DNA of 35,933 nt from Muribaculaceae bacterium (lineage in GTDB: Bacteria > Bacteroidota > Bacteroidia > Bacteroidales > Muribaculaceae). Position 1 is the first letter of the stretch. Every line of letters starts with the position of its first letter. Both the position numbers and the translations under genes were made by a program. Location: contig JAFLTV010000021.1 of the NCBI GenBank assembly GCA_022509105.1, positions 1 through 35,933 on the forward strand, in the 5' to 3' direction. Of the stretch, positions 27,671-35,933 are shown in pieces. The notes under the pieces are model-generated. The model saw nothing but the letters and a program-made list of their open reading frames with translations, ran no database searches and was not told the DNA's origin.

Positions 27671-30049
27671 ATGATAAATTTTAAATCAATCAAAAGTGTG
27701 CTGACAGTTGTCAGTGCACTTTGTGTTCTGTCCCTTATCGGATGTTCGGGTCAGAAATCGGAGTATGAAACCCAATCCTTTGAGATAGGGAAGGGGCAGT
27801 TCTTGCTAAATGGTGAGCCGTATGTAATAAAAGCGGCAGAACTTCATTATCCTCGGATCCCAAAAGAATATTGGGATCAAAGGATTAAGCTTTCTAAGGC
27901 TTTAGGAATGAATACAGTTTGCTTATACACCTTCTGGAATGTGCATGAGCCTCAGGAAGGTCAGTTTGATTTTAGCGGACAAAACGATATTCGTTCCTTT
28001 ATTGAATTGTGTAAAGATAATGGTCTCAATGTAATTCTTCGCCCCGGGCCCTATGTATGTGCCGAATGGGAAATGGGTGGACTTCCATGGTGGCTCTTAA
28101 AGAAAAAAGATATAAAGTTGAGAGATAACGACCCTTATTTTCTTGAAAGAGTAAATGAATTCCAGAAGGCACTTGCTAAGGAAGTGGGAGACTTGACTCT
28201 TTCCAATGGTGGTCCCATCATTATGATTCAAGTAGAGAATGAATATGGTTCTTATGGAGAAAACAAGGAATATGTTTCAAATATCCGGGATATGCTGCGT
28301 AAAAACTTCGGAGAAAACGTAATAATGTTCCAATGTGACTGGTCATCAAATTTTACTCTCAATGGTCTTGATGATCTTGTTTGGACAATGAATTTTGGAA
28401 CAGGAGCCGATGTTGATCAACAGTTTGCGGATTTGAAAAATCTGAGACCTGAATCCCCTCTCATGTGCTCTGAATTCTGGAGCGGTTGGTTTGATAAATG
28501 GGGAGCGGCCCATGAAACTCGCCCTGCTGATGAAATGATCAAAGGTATAGACGACATGCTTTCCAGAGGTATCTCGTTCAGTCTTTATATGACTCATGGA
28601 GGAACCAACTGGGGACATTGGGCAGGAGCCAATTCTCCGGGTTATGCCCCTGATGTAACATCTTACGATTATGATGCACCTATAAGTGAAAGTGGTCAGA
28701 CAACAGATAAGTATTGGGCTCTTAGAGAACTACTGACTAAATATAACGAAGGTAAGCCGATGCCTAAGGTGCCGGAAACTATTACTCCAATCTCAATCGA
28801 TCAGTTCTCATTTAGTGAATACGCTCCTATCAGTAAGGCAAAATGTATTGAAACCGATACTATCATGACTATGGAAGAATTTGACCAAGGATTTGGCAGT
28901 ATAGTATATCAAACCATTTTGCCTGAAGTTAATGAAGGAACTATTCTTAAAGTGAACGAAGCCCATGATTATGCTCAAATATTCATTAATGATGAGTATG
29001 TAGGAAAGCTTGACCGAAGATTGGGAGAAACCGAACTTAAGCTTAAATCTTATCCTCAGGGAGCAAAATTGGATATTTTTGTAGAGGCAATGGGAAGAAT
29101 CAATTTCGGGGTAGCAATTAAAGACTATAAAGGTATCACCAAAGAAGTTTCTTTGAATTCCATCAAAAATGGTAAAGAAAAAAGCGATATTCTGAAAGGA
29201 TGGAAAGTATACTTGTTGCCGGATGAATTGGCATATTACGAAAGTATGACCTTTAACCCGGTTTCAGAAGTGTCGGTTGGTTCAAACGGCAGATATCCGC
29301 GCGGTGTTTATCGTGGAAAATTTAATGTGGAAAAACCATCAGACACCTTCTTGACTTTCGCAACTTGGGGAAAGGGATTAGTATATGTGAACGGTTATCC
29401 CATGGGCCGTATATGGAATATCGGACCGCAACAAACTCTTTATATGCCGGGTTGCTGGTTAAAGAAAGGTGAAAATGAAATTTTGGTTTTTGATATCCTT
29501 GGTCCTGAAAAATATATTTCCGAGGGATTGACAACTCCAATTATTGACATGCTTCAAGGAGACGCTTTGAAAAAACCGCGAAAGGAAGGGGCTACTCTGG
29601 ATCTCGGCAATATTCCTCCTGTTTTCGGAGGTTCTTTCCCAACCGGCAACGGATGGAAGCATCAGGAGTTTGAAAAAGTTGAAGAGGGAAGATATCTTGT
29701 AATTGAGGCACTGTCACCGGCTGCTGAAAAAGATTACGCTGCAATAGCTGAATTTTATGCTATAGGTGCAAACGGTCAACGTTTGAGCAGAGAAGGATGG
29801 ACTGTGGATTATGCAGACAGTGAAGATTTAGAAAGTGGAAACAATAGTGCTGAAAAGATTTTCGACCTTCAGGAATCAACTTTCTGGAAATCTTTGGATA
29901 ATGCGCCTTATCCGCAAAGAATTGTAATCGATTTAGGTAAGGAAGAAAAAGTAAAAGGCATCGAGTATCTTCCAAGGATGGAAACCGGAGCTCCCGGTGC
30001 TATTAAAGACTATAAGATCTACCTCACTAAAGATTCTCCTGTAAAATAA
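27671..30049 (+). CDS. GH35 beta-galactosidase lipoprotein
   Basis: A 792-residue retaining exo-beta-galactosidase. The signal peptide ends in the lipobox LIGC (Cys25), so it is anchored to a membrane and acts in the periplasm or at the surface. The TIM barrel covers about 38-380, with AELHYPRIP, GPYVCAEWEMGGLPWWL, the acid/base E191 in QVENEYGSYG and the nucleophile E268 in CSEFWSGWFD. Beta domains follow (RGVYRGKF...YVNGYPMGRIWNIGPQQTLYMP). The C-terminal 110 residues resemble an F5/8 type C domain that stops soon after IKDYKIYLT, shorter than a full module. The ATG at 27671 is chosen because an upstream in-frame extension would start inside the fumarase gene. It is 43 bases after fumarase; read-through is possible. 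Confidence 0.92.
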   Translation: MINFKSIKSVLTVVSALCVLSLIGCSGQKSEYETQSFEIGKGQFLLNGEPYVIKAAELHYPRIPKEYWDQRIKLSKALGMNTVCLYTFWNVHEPQEGQFDFSGQNDIRSFIELCKDNGLNVILRPGPYVCAEWEMGGLPWWLLKKKDIKLRDNDPYFLERVNEFQKALAKEVGDLTLSNGGPIIMIQVENEYGSYGENKEYVSNIRDMLRKNFGENVIMFQCDWSSNFTLNGLDDLVWTMNFGTGADVDQQFADLKNLRPESPLMCSEFWSGWFDKWGAAHETRPADEMIKGIDDMLSRGISFSLYMTHGGTNWGHWAGANSPGYAPDVTSYDYDAPISESGQTTDKYWALRELLTKYNEGKPMPKVPETITPISIDQFSFSEYAPISKAKCIETDTIMTMEEFDQGFGSIVYQTILPEVNEGTILKVNEAHDYAQIFINDEYVGKLDRRLGETELKLKSYPQGAKLDIFVEAMGRINFGVAIKDYKGITKEVSLNSIKNGKEKSDILKGWKVYLLPDELAYYESMTFNPVSEVSVGSNGRYPRGVYRGKFNVEKPSDTFLTFATWGKGLVYVNGYPMGRIWNIGPQQTLYMPGCWLKKGENEILVFDILGPEKYISEGLTTPIIDMLQGDALKKPRKEGATLDLGNIPPVFGGSFPTGNGWKHQEFEKVEEGRYLVIEALSPAAEKDYAAIAEFYAIGANGQRLSREGWTVDYADSEDLESGNNSAEKIFDLQESTFWKSLDNAPYPQRIVIDLGKEEKVKGIEYLPRMETGAPGAIKDYKIYLTKDSPVK

Positions 30050-30070
30050 ATTTAATAATGGACAAAAAAT

Positions 30071-30098
30071 CAGAGCTCCTTTGAGCTCTGTTTTTTTT
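30071..30098 (+). terminator. Terminator after the GH35 gene
   Basis: CAGAGCTC (30071-30078) pairs with GAGCTCTG (30083-30090) around a 4-base loop and is followed by eight T (30091-30098). A textbook intrinsic terminator. Confidence 0.9.
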
Positions 30099-30101
30099 GT
30101 C

Positions 30102-30135
30102 AAAAAAAGGGTGGTATGCCATCGACATACCACCC
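30102..30135 (-). terminator. Terminator after the secreted repeat protein gene
   Basis: GGGTGGTATG (30109-30118) pairs with CATACCACCC (30126-30135); on the - strand seven T follow (30108-30102). It abuts the + strand terminator at 30071-30098, so each convergent gene has its own. Confidence 0.9.
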
Positions 30136-30153
30136 AAATTATAATGATTTCAA

Positions 30154-31809
30154 TTAACGGTTCATTACTTTAACTGATTTAACAGTGCCATCGGAATAAG
30201 TAGAACGCTTGATGTATAATCCTGTCTCCGGATTATTCACTTTAATTCCATTGAGGTTGTAATATTCCTCTTTCATGATATCAGCGTTATTTATTCCTTC
30301 TAATTTAACATTGCCGCCATATGTGATGTCGCCTGTTAAGATATTATAGTTCATAGGAACTCCATAGAAGCTCTGTTCTACTCCGTCAACTTCTGTCTTG
30401 TAAATTGTCTGGATAGAGAGGACATCAAATCCTTCAGCATAAAGTATCAATGTCTTTTCTGGGCCTGATCCATATATGTCAAACTCAGGTGAGTAATAAT
30501 CATAGGGAACTTCTGTCTGATTGTTATCAAGCTCACCATACAATTCTTCATCAAATTCATAAACTTCACCATCAACCAACAATCTCCAGTATAAATTTTC
30601 CGTATCAAGGAGATATCCTTCTGCTGTCAGATTTGGTATAATGAATTGCACACCCATATATGAGCCATTATACTCTTGGTAGTAAGTCAATTCAGCGGGA
30701 GCCGGTGTTAAGTCAAAAGTGGCCGGTTGGAAATGAATCAAAGGATTGTCATAAATTTCCAGATAACGGATATATTCAGTGTTTGAATTTACGAATAAGG
30801 TGTATTTATAGCTCATGCTCTTGGCTTCAGCATCATAGGAGAATTCAATTTCAGGCAGAATTGTGTAATTGGTTCCATCCGGATATACCTCTCCACCGAT
30901 CAGATATGCAAGATAGAATCCACCCGGGCTATTATATGAACCCATGTATTGTCCACCTTCAAATATAATCTTGTCATTATTAACAGTTCCCTTGATCCAA
31001 GCATCGGGAATATAAGCGGATACACCTTGAATGTAAACCTCATCACCGATGAATCCTACATTTACGGCTTGACCGCCACCATTTGCAACAAGAACCCATT
31101 CTTCTGTTTCAAGTCCGGCAGGTGCTTCGATAGGAGTGGCTGTAAATTCCTGATAAACTATATCACAGTCTCCATAACCTACCCACTCCATTTCTTCGTC
31201 GACAAGACCGAATATAACTTTATAGTCACTGGGTTCCATCACCCATTTACCATCCTCAAGATGGAACACTATTTCATTGTCGGTCTCGGCAACTTCATAA
31301 CTCCAAGTGGAACCCCAGGCAGTCTCTTCTTCCGTGCCATTAAGACGTGAAAGATAATAATCATTCACGACTCCGTCAGATCCTTCCTCCTGATATATCA
31401 ATTGGGGGAAAGTGAAGACTATTTCGTCGTCTTTCAATGTACCTTTCATGTAAGAAGAAGTGGGGAACTGGGAAACAGGATTATAAACATAAACATCTTC
31501 CCCGTCAAAATAAATATCCGTAAGGTTTGTGAAGTTAATTTGATAAAGAAGCATGCCCCAATAATTGATCCATGCCTTACCGTTTGCCTCAAAAGTGGTT
31601 TTTTCTCCGGGAGCAGTTGTAATAGGTCCTTCCCCTGCTCTGGTGTTTTTACTGTTTGTAAGTTTTTTAGATGATTGATGAATCTTTGTCAATTCTACTT
31701 TTTCAAGATTGGCAACATTCAAAGATGGCTCCGCAACAGCTGCTGTTGCAACTCCACCACATAGGCCGGTGAAGATAGCGCCGAGAATTAATGGGTAAAA
31801 TTTTCTCAT
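30154..31809 (-). CDS. Secreted repeat protein with C-terminal sorting-like tail, function unknown
   Basis: A 551-residue exported protein: signal peptide about 1-26, then a low-complexity stretch to about residue 60. Two related modules are visible: FDGEDVYVYNPVSQFPTSSYMKGTLKDDEIVF (about 101-132) with YYLSRL at 151, and FIGDEVYIQGVSAYIPDAWIKGTVNNDKIIF (about 253-283) with FYLAYL at 298. Each has VY(V/I), a proline, (W/M)(I/K)KGT and a charged turn, then an aromatic strand. The end (EEYYNLNGIKVNNPETGLYIKRSTY...KSVKVMNR) resembles the short C-terminal sorting domains of Bacteroidales surface proteins. It is a single-gene unit with its own promoter and terminator. I do not recognise a function. 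Confidence 0.78.
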   Translation of the reverse strand: MRKFYPLILGAIFTGLCGGVATAAVAEPSLNVANLEKVELTKIHQSSKKLTNSKNTRAGEGPITTAPGEKTTFEANGKAWINYWGMLLYQINFTNLTDIYFDGEDVYVYNPVSQFPTSSYMKGTLKDDEIVFTFPQLIYQEEGSDGVVNDYYLSRLNGTEEETAWGSTWSYEVAETDNEIVFHLEDGKWVMEPSDYKVIFGLVDEEMEWVGYGDCDIVYQEFTATPIEAPAGLETEEWVLVANGGGQAVNVGFIGDEVYIQGVSAYIPDAWIKGTVNNDKIIFEGGQYMGSYNSPGGFYLAYLIGGEVYPDGTNYTILPEIEFSYDAEAKSMSYKYTLFVNSNTEYIRYLEIYDNPLIHFQPATFDLTPAPAELTYYQEYNGSYMGVQFIIPNLTAEGYLLDTENLYWRLLVDGEVYEFDEELYGELDNNQTEVPYDYYSPEFDIYGSGPEKTLILYAEGFDVLSIQTIYKTEVDGVEQSFYGVPMNYNILTGDITYGGNVKLEGINNADIMKEEYYNLNGIKVNNPETGLYIKRSTYSDGTVKSVKVMNR

Positions 31810-31915
31810 AAAATGAAATTTTTAGAGATTAACATTAAAAACGGAATATAAGATTCCAAATATTTATATAAAAGAAAAAATATGTTTTTACCTGTTCAAT
31901 GAAAGTTTAGTGCCA

Positions 31916-31946
31916 CAAAATTACAAATTTTTATTGAGTTAATCAA
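31916..31946 (-). promoter_or_regulatory. Promoter of the secreted repeat protein gene
   Basis: On the - strand TTG (31946-31944), 20 bases, TAATTTTG (31923-31916). Predicted start near 31909, giving an A/T-rich leader of about 100 bases. Confidence 0.65.
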
Positions 31947-32016
31947 AATGCCTTTCACAGTCATAATGAAAGTTTTCCATGCTTTCTCCTGACAAGAATT
32001 AAAGGAAAGTATAAAC

Positions 32017-32049
32017 AAAAAGCCCGGATCCTGTTAAGGAATCCGGACT
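32017..32049 (-). terminator. Terminator after htpG
   Basis: On the - strand AGTCCGGAT (32049-32041) pairs with ATCCGGGCT (32029-32021), one G-U included, and is followed by TTTTTG. It lies 27 bases after the htpG stop. Confidence 0.75.
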
Positions 32050-32075
32050 TCAGTCTATAGAATATTCTGGAGCTA

Positions 32076-34112
32076 TTATTTAAGCAGGTCCACAGATCGT
32101 TTGATGAATTCATTGAGATACTCGCCTGAAAGAAGATGGCTCTGAAGCAGTGCAAGGTCGATTATCTGACGCACCACAGGTTGGGTCTTGGCATAATCTG
32201 TAATCAGGCTGTTTTCCTTGTTCCTGAGCTCTGCAACTTTATTTTCCTTTTCAGAGAGGTCAGGGGCCTGTTCCTTCTTCTCCTCAGCTTCTTTCCTGGA
32301 TTTGGAAATTTCTTCATTGAGAGAGTCGATTTCTTTACGCACCGGTGAAACCTCTCCTTCCAAAGCCTTGGTGGCTTCCTCAATAATAGATTTAACTACC
32401 GATTGATTCGTGTTGACGATCACTTCATAGCTATCAGGCAATTCTGCATAGAAAGCTGCTCCGGGTTGCATCTGGGCCATATCTTTCATGCGTCGCATGA
32501 ATTCATTCTGAGTCACGGTCGCCGGTGCGTCTTTTTCTCCAAGGGCTGCGAATGTCACTATGAAATTGGCCTTTTCAATGTCCGGTATCCGGCTCTTGAA
32601 TACTGTGCTCATGATATCTGTCTGCAACGGTGAAAGCCCTGCATCTTTGGCATCATTCTTCACAATGAGCCTTTCCGGTATGTCTGAGTCTACCCTTACA
32701 AAACGTGTCTTTTCAAGCTTCTGTTCAAAAAGGCCCACTATATGGTTGTCCAACTGACCGTCAAGCACAAGCACATTATATCCTTTGTCTTCTGCTGCTT
32801 TCACGTAGGTGAATTGTGCTTTCGGATCGGTGGTATATAGATATATAACCATGTTGTCTTTGTCGGTCTGGGTTGACTCCACAAGCTTGCGGTATTCTTC
32901 AAGAGTGTAGTATGCGCCTGCAACATCTTTCAACAGATAGAAATTCTTTGCCTGTTCATAGAATTTCTCGTCTGTGAGCATGCCGTATTCAATGAATACT
33001 TTGATGTCGTCCCATTTTTCTTCAAACGACTTGCGGTCGTCTTTAAACATCTTGTCGAGACGTTCTCCAAGTTTTTTGGTGATATATGAAGATATTTTCT
33101 TTACTTGAGAATCAGCCTGGAGATAACTTCTGCTGACATTCAGAGGGATGTCGGGTGAATCTATAACGCCCTGCATGAGGGTCATGAATTCCGGAACGAC
33201 TCCTTCCACTTGATCCGTTACGAAAACCTGATTGCAATAAAGCTGAATTCTGTTTTTCTGGATATCGAAATTGGTCTTTATTTTCGGGAAATAAAGTATG
33301 CCTGTGAGAGTGAAAGGATAATCCACATTCAGATGAATCCAAAACATCGGGTCTTCGCTTCCCGGCATCAGTTCATGATAGAATTTCAGGTAATCTTCAT
33401 CTGTAAGTTCCGTAGGTTTCTTTGTCCAGAGAGGTTCAGTGGCATTGACAACTTTATCCTTGTCGGTATCCACATATTTGCCATCTTTCCATTCCTGTTC
33501 TTTCCCTGAAATAACGGGCACCGGAAGGAAACGGCAATATTTCTTAAGAAGAGTGTCGATTCGTGCTTGCTCGAGAAATTCCTTATCTTCATCATCAATA
33601 TAAAGGATTACGTCTGTGCCTCTTTCGGTCTTGTCGGTTTCCTCCATCGTATATTCAGGACTACCGTCGCAAGTCCATTTCACAGCCTTTGCTCCTTCTT
33701 TATAAGAGAGTGAACGAATCTCGACTTTCTTGGATACCATAAAGGCTGAATAGAAGCCGAGTCCGAAATGTCCGATAATGGAATTTGCGGTGTCTTTATA
33801 TTTTGCCAGGAATTCTTCTGCTCCCGAGAATGCGATCTGATTTATATATTTGTCGATGTCCTCGGCGTCCATGCCTATTCCGTGGTCGGAGACAGTAAGA
33901 GTGCCCTTTTCTTTATCGATGGTCACCTTTACATTCATTTCGCCGAGTTCTCCTTTGAAATCGCCGAATGAATAAAGGGTCTTTAATTTTTGAGTTGCAT
34001 CCACTGCGTTTGCCACGAGTTCACGCAGGAAGATTTCATGGTCGCTGTATAGAAATTTCTTGATTACGGGGAAAATGTTTTCGGTTGTTACCCCAATTTT
34101 ACCTGTTGCCAT
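32076..34112 (-). CDS. htpG: Molecular chaperone HtpG (bacterial Hsp90)
   Basis: ATP-dependent dimeric chaperone, 678 residues. The N-terminal GHKL ATPase carries E31 and N35 in FLRELVANAVDA, D76 with G78/G80 in SDHGIGM, the lid segment GHFGLGFYSAF (114-124) and T166 in RGTDV. The middle domain follows (YFPKIKTNFDIQKNRIQLYCNQVFV, then LNVSRSYLQAD), and the C-terminal dimerisation part ends near PVVRQIIDLALLQSHLLSGEYLNEF. A charged coiled-coil stretch near 600-650 (EEISKSRKEAEEKKEQ) lengthens it relative to E. coli HtpG (624). The ELVANAVDA variant of ELISNASDA is common in Bacteroidetes. It is a single gene with its own terminator. Confidence 0.96.
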   Translation of the reverse strand: MATGKIGVTTENIFPVIKKFLYSDHEIFLRELVANAVDATQKLKTLYSFGDFKGELGEMNVKVTIDKEKGTLTVSDHGIGMDAEDIDKYINQIAFSGAEEFLAKYKDTANSIIGHFGLGFYSAFMVSKKVEIRSLSYKEGAKAVKWTCDGSPEYTMEETDKTERGTDVILYIDDEDKEFLEQARIDTLLKKYCRFLPVPVISGKEQEWKDGKYVDTDKDKVVNATEPLWTKKPTELTDEDYLKFYHELMPGSEDPMFWIHLNVDYPFTLTGILYFPKIKTNFDIQKNRIQLYCNQVFVTDQVEGVVPEFMTLMQGVIDSPDIPLNVSRSYLQADSQVKKISSYITKKLGERLDKMFKDDRKSFEEKWDDIKVFIEYGMLTDEKFYEQAKNFYLLKDVAGAYYTLEEYRKLVESTQTDKDNMVIYLYTTDPKAQFTYVKAAEDKGYNVLVLDGQLDNHIVGLFEQKLEKTRFVRVDSDIPERLIVKNDAKDAGLSPLQTDIMSTVFKSRIPDIEKANFIVTFAALGEKDAPATVTQNEFMRRMKDMAQMQPGAAFYAELPDSYEVIVNTNQSVVKSIIEEATKALEGEVSPVRKEIDSLNEEISKSRKEAEEKKEQAPDLSEKENKVAELRNKENSLITDYAKTQPVVRQIIDLALLQSHLLSGEYLNEFIKRSVDLLK

Positions 34113-34172
34113 ATATTTTGTTTTTAAATTCTTTTAGTTTCTTTTTTTGTAAATTTCTTGCAAAAAACGTTC

Positions 34173-34180
34173 CAAAACTA
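34173..34180 (-). promoter_or_regulatory. Possible promoter -7 element of htpG
   Basis: On the - strand TAGTTTTG, a TAnnTTTG match 61 bases upstream of the ATG. No TTG is found at the right distance. No CIRCE-type inverted repeat is seen. Confidence 0.35.
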
Positions 34181-34260
34181 TAACATAAAAACCGGAAAAA
34201 GGGTTTATTTTTCAGTCCATACTTTTTGTCGGTCGTTTCATAAGAATCTATAATATGTAT

Positions 34261-34289
34261 TTGATATTTGGTGAAATGTATTATATTTG
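34261..34289 (+). promoter_or_regulatory. Promoter of the sodium:alanine symporter gene
   Basis: TTG at 34261-34263, 18 bases, TATATTTG at 34282-34289. Predicted start near 34296, about 43 bases before the ATG at 34339. Confidence 0.6.
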
Positions 34290-34338
34290 TATTTGATAAT
34301 TGCATCTTTGCGATTAACGGCATTTAAAAAGGATTTTA

Positions 34339-35748
34339 ATGGAAGTTATAAATACGATAAACGACTATCTTTGGACCTATGTGATGGTAGGTTTGCTATT
34401 AGGTGGCGCTTTATTTTTCACTGTCTACACTCGTGGAGTGCAATTCAAGATGATTCCTCAGATGTTTAAACTGCTGTTTGAATCAAGCAAGAATTATGAA
34501 AATCCGGATGATCCTATTAATAAGAAAAAAACCATTTCTTCATTTCAGGCTTTCGCTGTTTCTCTGGCAAGCCGTGTTGGAACCGGAAATATTGCCGGCG
34601 TTGCCATTGCTATCGCTTTAGGGGGTCCGGGCTCGGTTTTCTGGATGTGGATTGTGGCGCTCATCGGTTCTGCCAACGCTTTCATTGAATCTACATTAGC
34701 TCAGCTTTTTAAGGTGAGGGATAAGGATGCATTTCGTGGCGGTCCGGCTTATTATATAATGAAAGGGATGCATAAAAGATGGTGGGCTATAACTTTTTCA
34801 GTTTTAATAACCCTCACATTCGGCCTCGCATTTAATACGGTGCAAGCCAATACAATAGTAACTGCATTCCAGGGCACTTTCGGTCTGCCTCCCCTTTGGG
34901 TAGGAATCGTTACAACTGTGATTTCATTATTGGTTATCTGCGGTGGCATACAGAGAATTTCAAAGGTCAGCGAGATTGTAGTCCCCATCATGGCAGGCTG
35001 TTATATCCTTATGGCAATTTATATAATATGCGCCCATATAACAGATTTCCCGGCCGTCATATCATTGATAGTGAGAAATGCTTTTGGAATTGAACAGATA
35101 ATGGGAGGCGGTGTCGGTATGGCTATAATCTTAGGAGTGAAACGAGGCCTTTTCAGCAATGAAGCGGGAGAGGGGTCAACTCCGAATGCCGCGGCCACTG
35201 CCGATGTCAGCCATCCGGTGAAACAGGGCCTGATTCAGACTTTGGGTGTCTTCACAGATACGATGCTCGTTTGCACTTCCACAGCTTTCATAATTCTTTG
35301 CAGCGGTGTCTTTGACTCCGGTTTGAACGGTATCGAACTGACAGAGGCTGCCCTAAAGTCGGAAACGGGAGAATTTGCCACTTGGTTTCTCGCTGTTGCA
35401 ATTTATCTTTTTGCTTTCACAAGTGTGATTGCTAATTATTATTACGGGGAAACCAACCTCAATTTCATTTATAAAAATAAATGGATAATATATGCTTTCA
35501 GGCTATGTGTGGGAGGCACTTTGATGATTGGCGCACTCTCATCTTTGGAATTTGTTTGGGCAATTTCAGACATCACAATGGGTCTGATGACTCTTTGCAA
35601 TATGACTGCAATTCTGTTTTTAGGAAAGTATGCCGTTAAATGCCTAAGGGATTATCTTAAACAATTGAAGGAAGGTAAAGATCCACAGTTCACCTATAAG
35701 GTGATTCCGGAAATTGAAGATGAAATTAAAGAAGCATGGCCTGATTAA
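34339..35748 (+). CDS. Sodium:alanine symporter family protein (AGCS)
   Basis: A 469-residue inner-membrane carrier that takes up alanine or glycine with sodium. The family hallmark SLASRVGTGNIAGVAIAIALGGPGSVFWMWIVALIGSANAFIESTLAQLF fills about residues 74-124, and GVKRGLFSNEAGEGSTPNAAATA (about 267-289) is the second conserved block. About ten to eleven membrane helices are visible. A hydrophilic tail (QLKEGKDPQFTYKVIPEIEDEIKEAWPD) is cytoplasmic. It is a single gene; 126 bases separate it from the HsdM-like start at the window end, with no strong terminator visible between. Confidence 0.94.
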   Translation: MEVINTINDYLWTYVMVGLLLGGALFFTVYTRGVQFKMIPQMFKLLFESSKNYENPDDPINKKKTISSFQAFAVSLASRVGTGNIAGVAIAIALGGPGSVFWMWIVALIGSANAFIESTLAQLFKVRDKDAFRGGPAYYIMKGMHKRWWAITFSVLITLTFGLAFNTVQANTIVTAFQGTFGLPPLWVGIVTTVISLLVICGGIQRISKVSEIVVPIMAGCYILMAIYIICAHITDFPAVISLIVRNAFGIEQIMGGGVGMAIILGVKRGLFSNEAGEGSTPNAAATADVSHPVKQGLIQTLGVFTDTMLVCTSTAFIILCSGVFDSGLNGIELTEAALKSETGEFATWFLAVAIYLFAFTSVIANYYYGETNLNFIYKNKWIIYAFRLCVGGTLMIGALSSLEFVWAISDITMGLMTLCNMTAILFLGKYAVKCLRDYLKQLKEGKDPQFTYKVIPEIEDEIKEAWPD

Positions 35749-35836
35749 CCTCTAAATAGCTATCTTCATCAACACAGCATCTCGATAGTTTCGCCGAACT
35801 GAAGACTTCACAACTTCTATAATGATTAAGATTCAT

Positions 35837-35844
35837 TAATTTTG
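35837..35844 (+). promoter_or_regulatory. Promoter -7 element of the hsdM-like gene
   Basis: TAATTTTG matches TAnnTTTG exactly, 31 bases before the ATG at 35875. A -33 TTG is not evident. Confidence 0.45.
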
Positions 35845-35874
35845 TAAATTGAATAAATAGACACTGAACAAACC

Positions 35875-35933
35875 ATGGTAACCGGAGAAATCAAGAATCA
35901 GATCGACTCTATTTGGGACACCTTCTGGACTGG
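35875..35933 (+). CDS. hsdM: N-terminus of type I restriction-modification methyltransferase subunit (partial)
   Basis: Only 19 full codons are in the window. They read VTGEIKNQIDSIWDTFWTG after the Met, which matches the usual opening of HsdM proteins (xxLKxQIDxIWDxFWxGGxSNP). HsdM methylates adenines with specificity set by HsdS and forms the core of type I restriction enzymes. The ATG has an A-rich upstream context and a promoter motif 31 bases away. The rest of the locus lies outside the window, so the system type beyond HsdM is inferred. Confidence 0.72.
   Translation, partial: MVTGEIKNQIDSIWDTFWT

Overview
The window reads as a chromosomal segment of an anaerobic gut-type Bacteroidales bacterium, probably Muribaculaceae or a close relative; family level is an inference. 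The signs are Bacteroidetes-type promoters (TTG, 18-20 bases, TAnnTTTG) before many transcription units, A-rich rather than GGAGG start contexts, secreted proteins with C-terminal sorting-like domains, SusA-like and GH2/GH35 glycosidases, a 4Fe-4S class I fumarase, and the fixed electron-transfer set acyl-CoA dehydrogenase/EtfA/EtfB. No rRNA, CRISPR array, integrase or transposase was seen.

Layout. 1-298: a possible short RNA ending in a bidirectional terminator. 299-3947 (-): etfB-etfA-acyl-CoA dehydrogenase operon with a hairpin at the predicted 5' end of its mRNA. 4251-9770 (+): six closely spaced genes, Xaa-Pro aminopeptidase, gamma-carbonic anhydrase-like protein, a three-gene nucleotide-sugar cassette (FdtA-like ketoisomerase, GNAT-like acyltransferase, FdtB-like aminotransferase) and a Gph-like phosphatase. 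9818-10146 (-): a broken copy of the MFS gene that lies intact at 11806-13212. 10269-11249 (-): a secreted protein with a T9SS-like tail, preceded by about 380 bases of strongly self-complementary sequence (11264-11646) that looks like a structured RNA leader or free ncRNA. 11806-18746 (-): a four-gene operon, in transcription order a large amidase with an inserted golvesin-like domain, a glycosyltransferase, a GalT/HIT-like DUF4922 protein and an AmpG-like MFS permease; it looks like an envelope or peptidoglycan-turnover system.

19032-24751 (+): a DUF805 membrane protein, then two secreted glycosidases, GH13 (SusA-like) and GH2 beta-galactosidase, without SusC/SusD. 24832-25159 (-): a tRNA-Ala(GGC) whose transcript seems to run straight into a tiny lipoprotein gene. 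25276-30049 (+): flavin reductase-like protein, class I fumarase, lipoprotein GH35 beta-galactosidase. 30154-31809 (-): secreted repeat protein. 32076-34112 (-): htpG. 34339-35748 (+): sodium:alanine symporter. The window ends 59 bases into a gene whose N-terminus matches type I restriction methyltransferase HsdM, so a defence locus probably begins there.

The most unusual parts are the structured RNA at 11264-11646, the MFS gene fragments that bracket it, the four-gene amidase/GT2/DUF4922/AmpG operon, and the tRNA-lipoprotein transcript. All assignments come from reading sequence and from remembered family motifs; no search or folding program was run.
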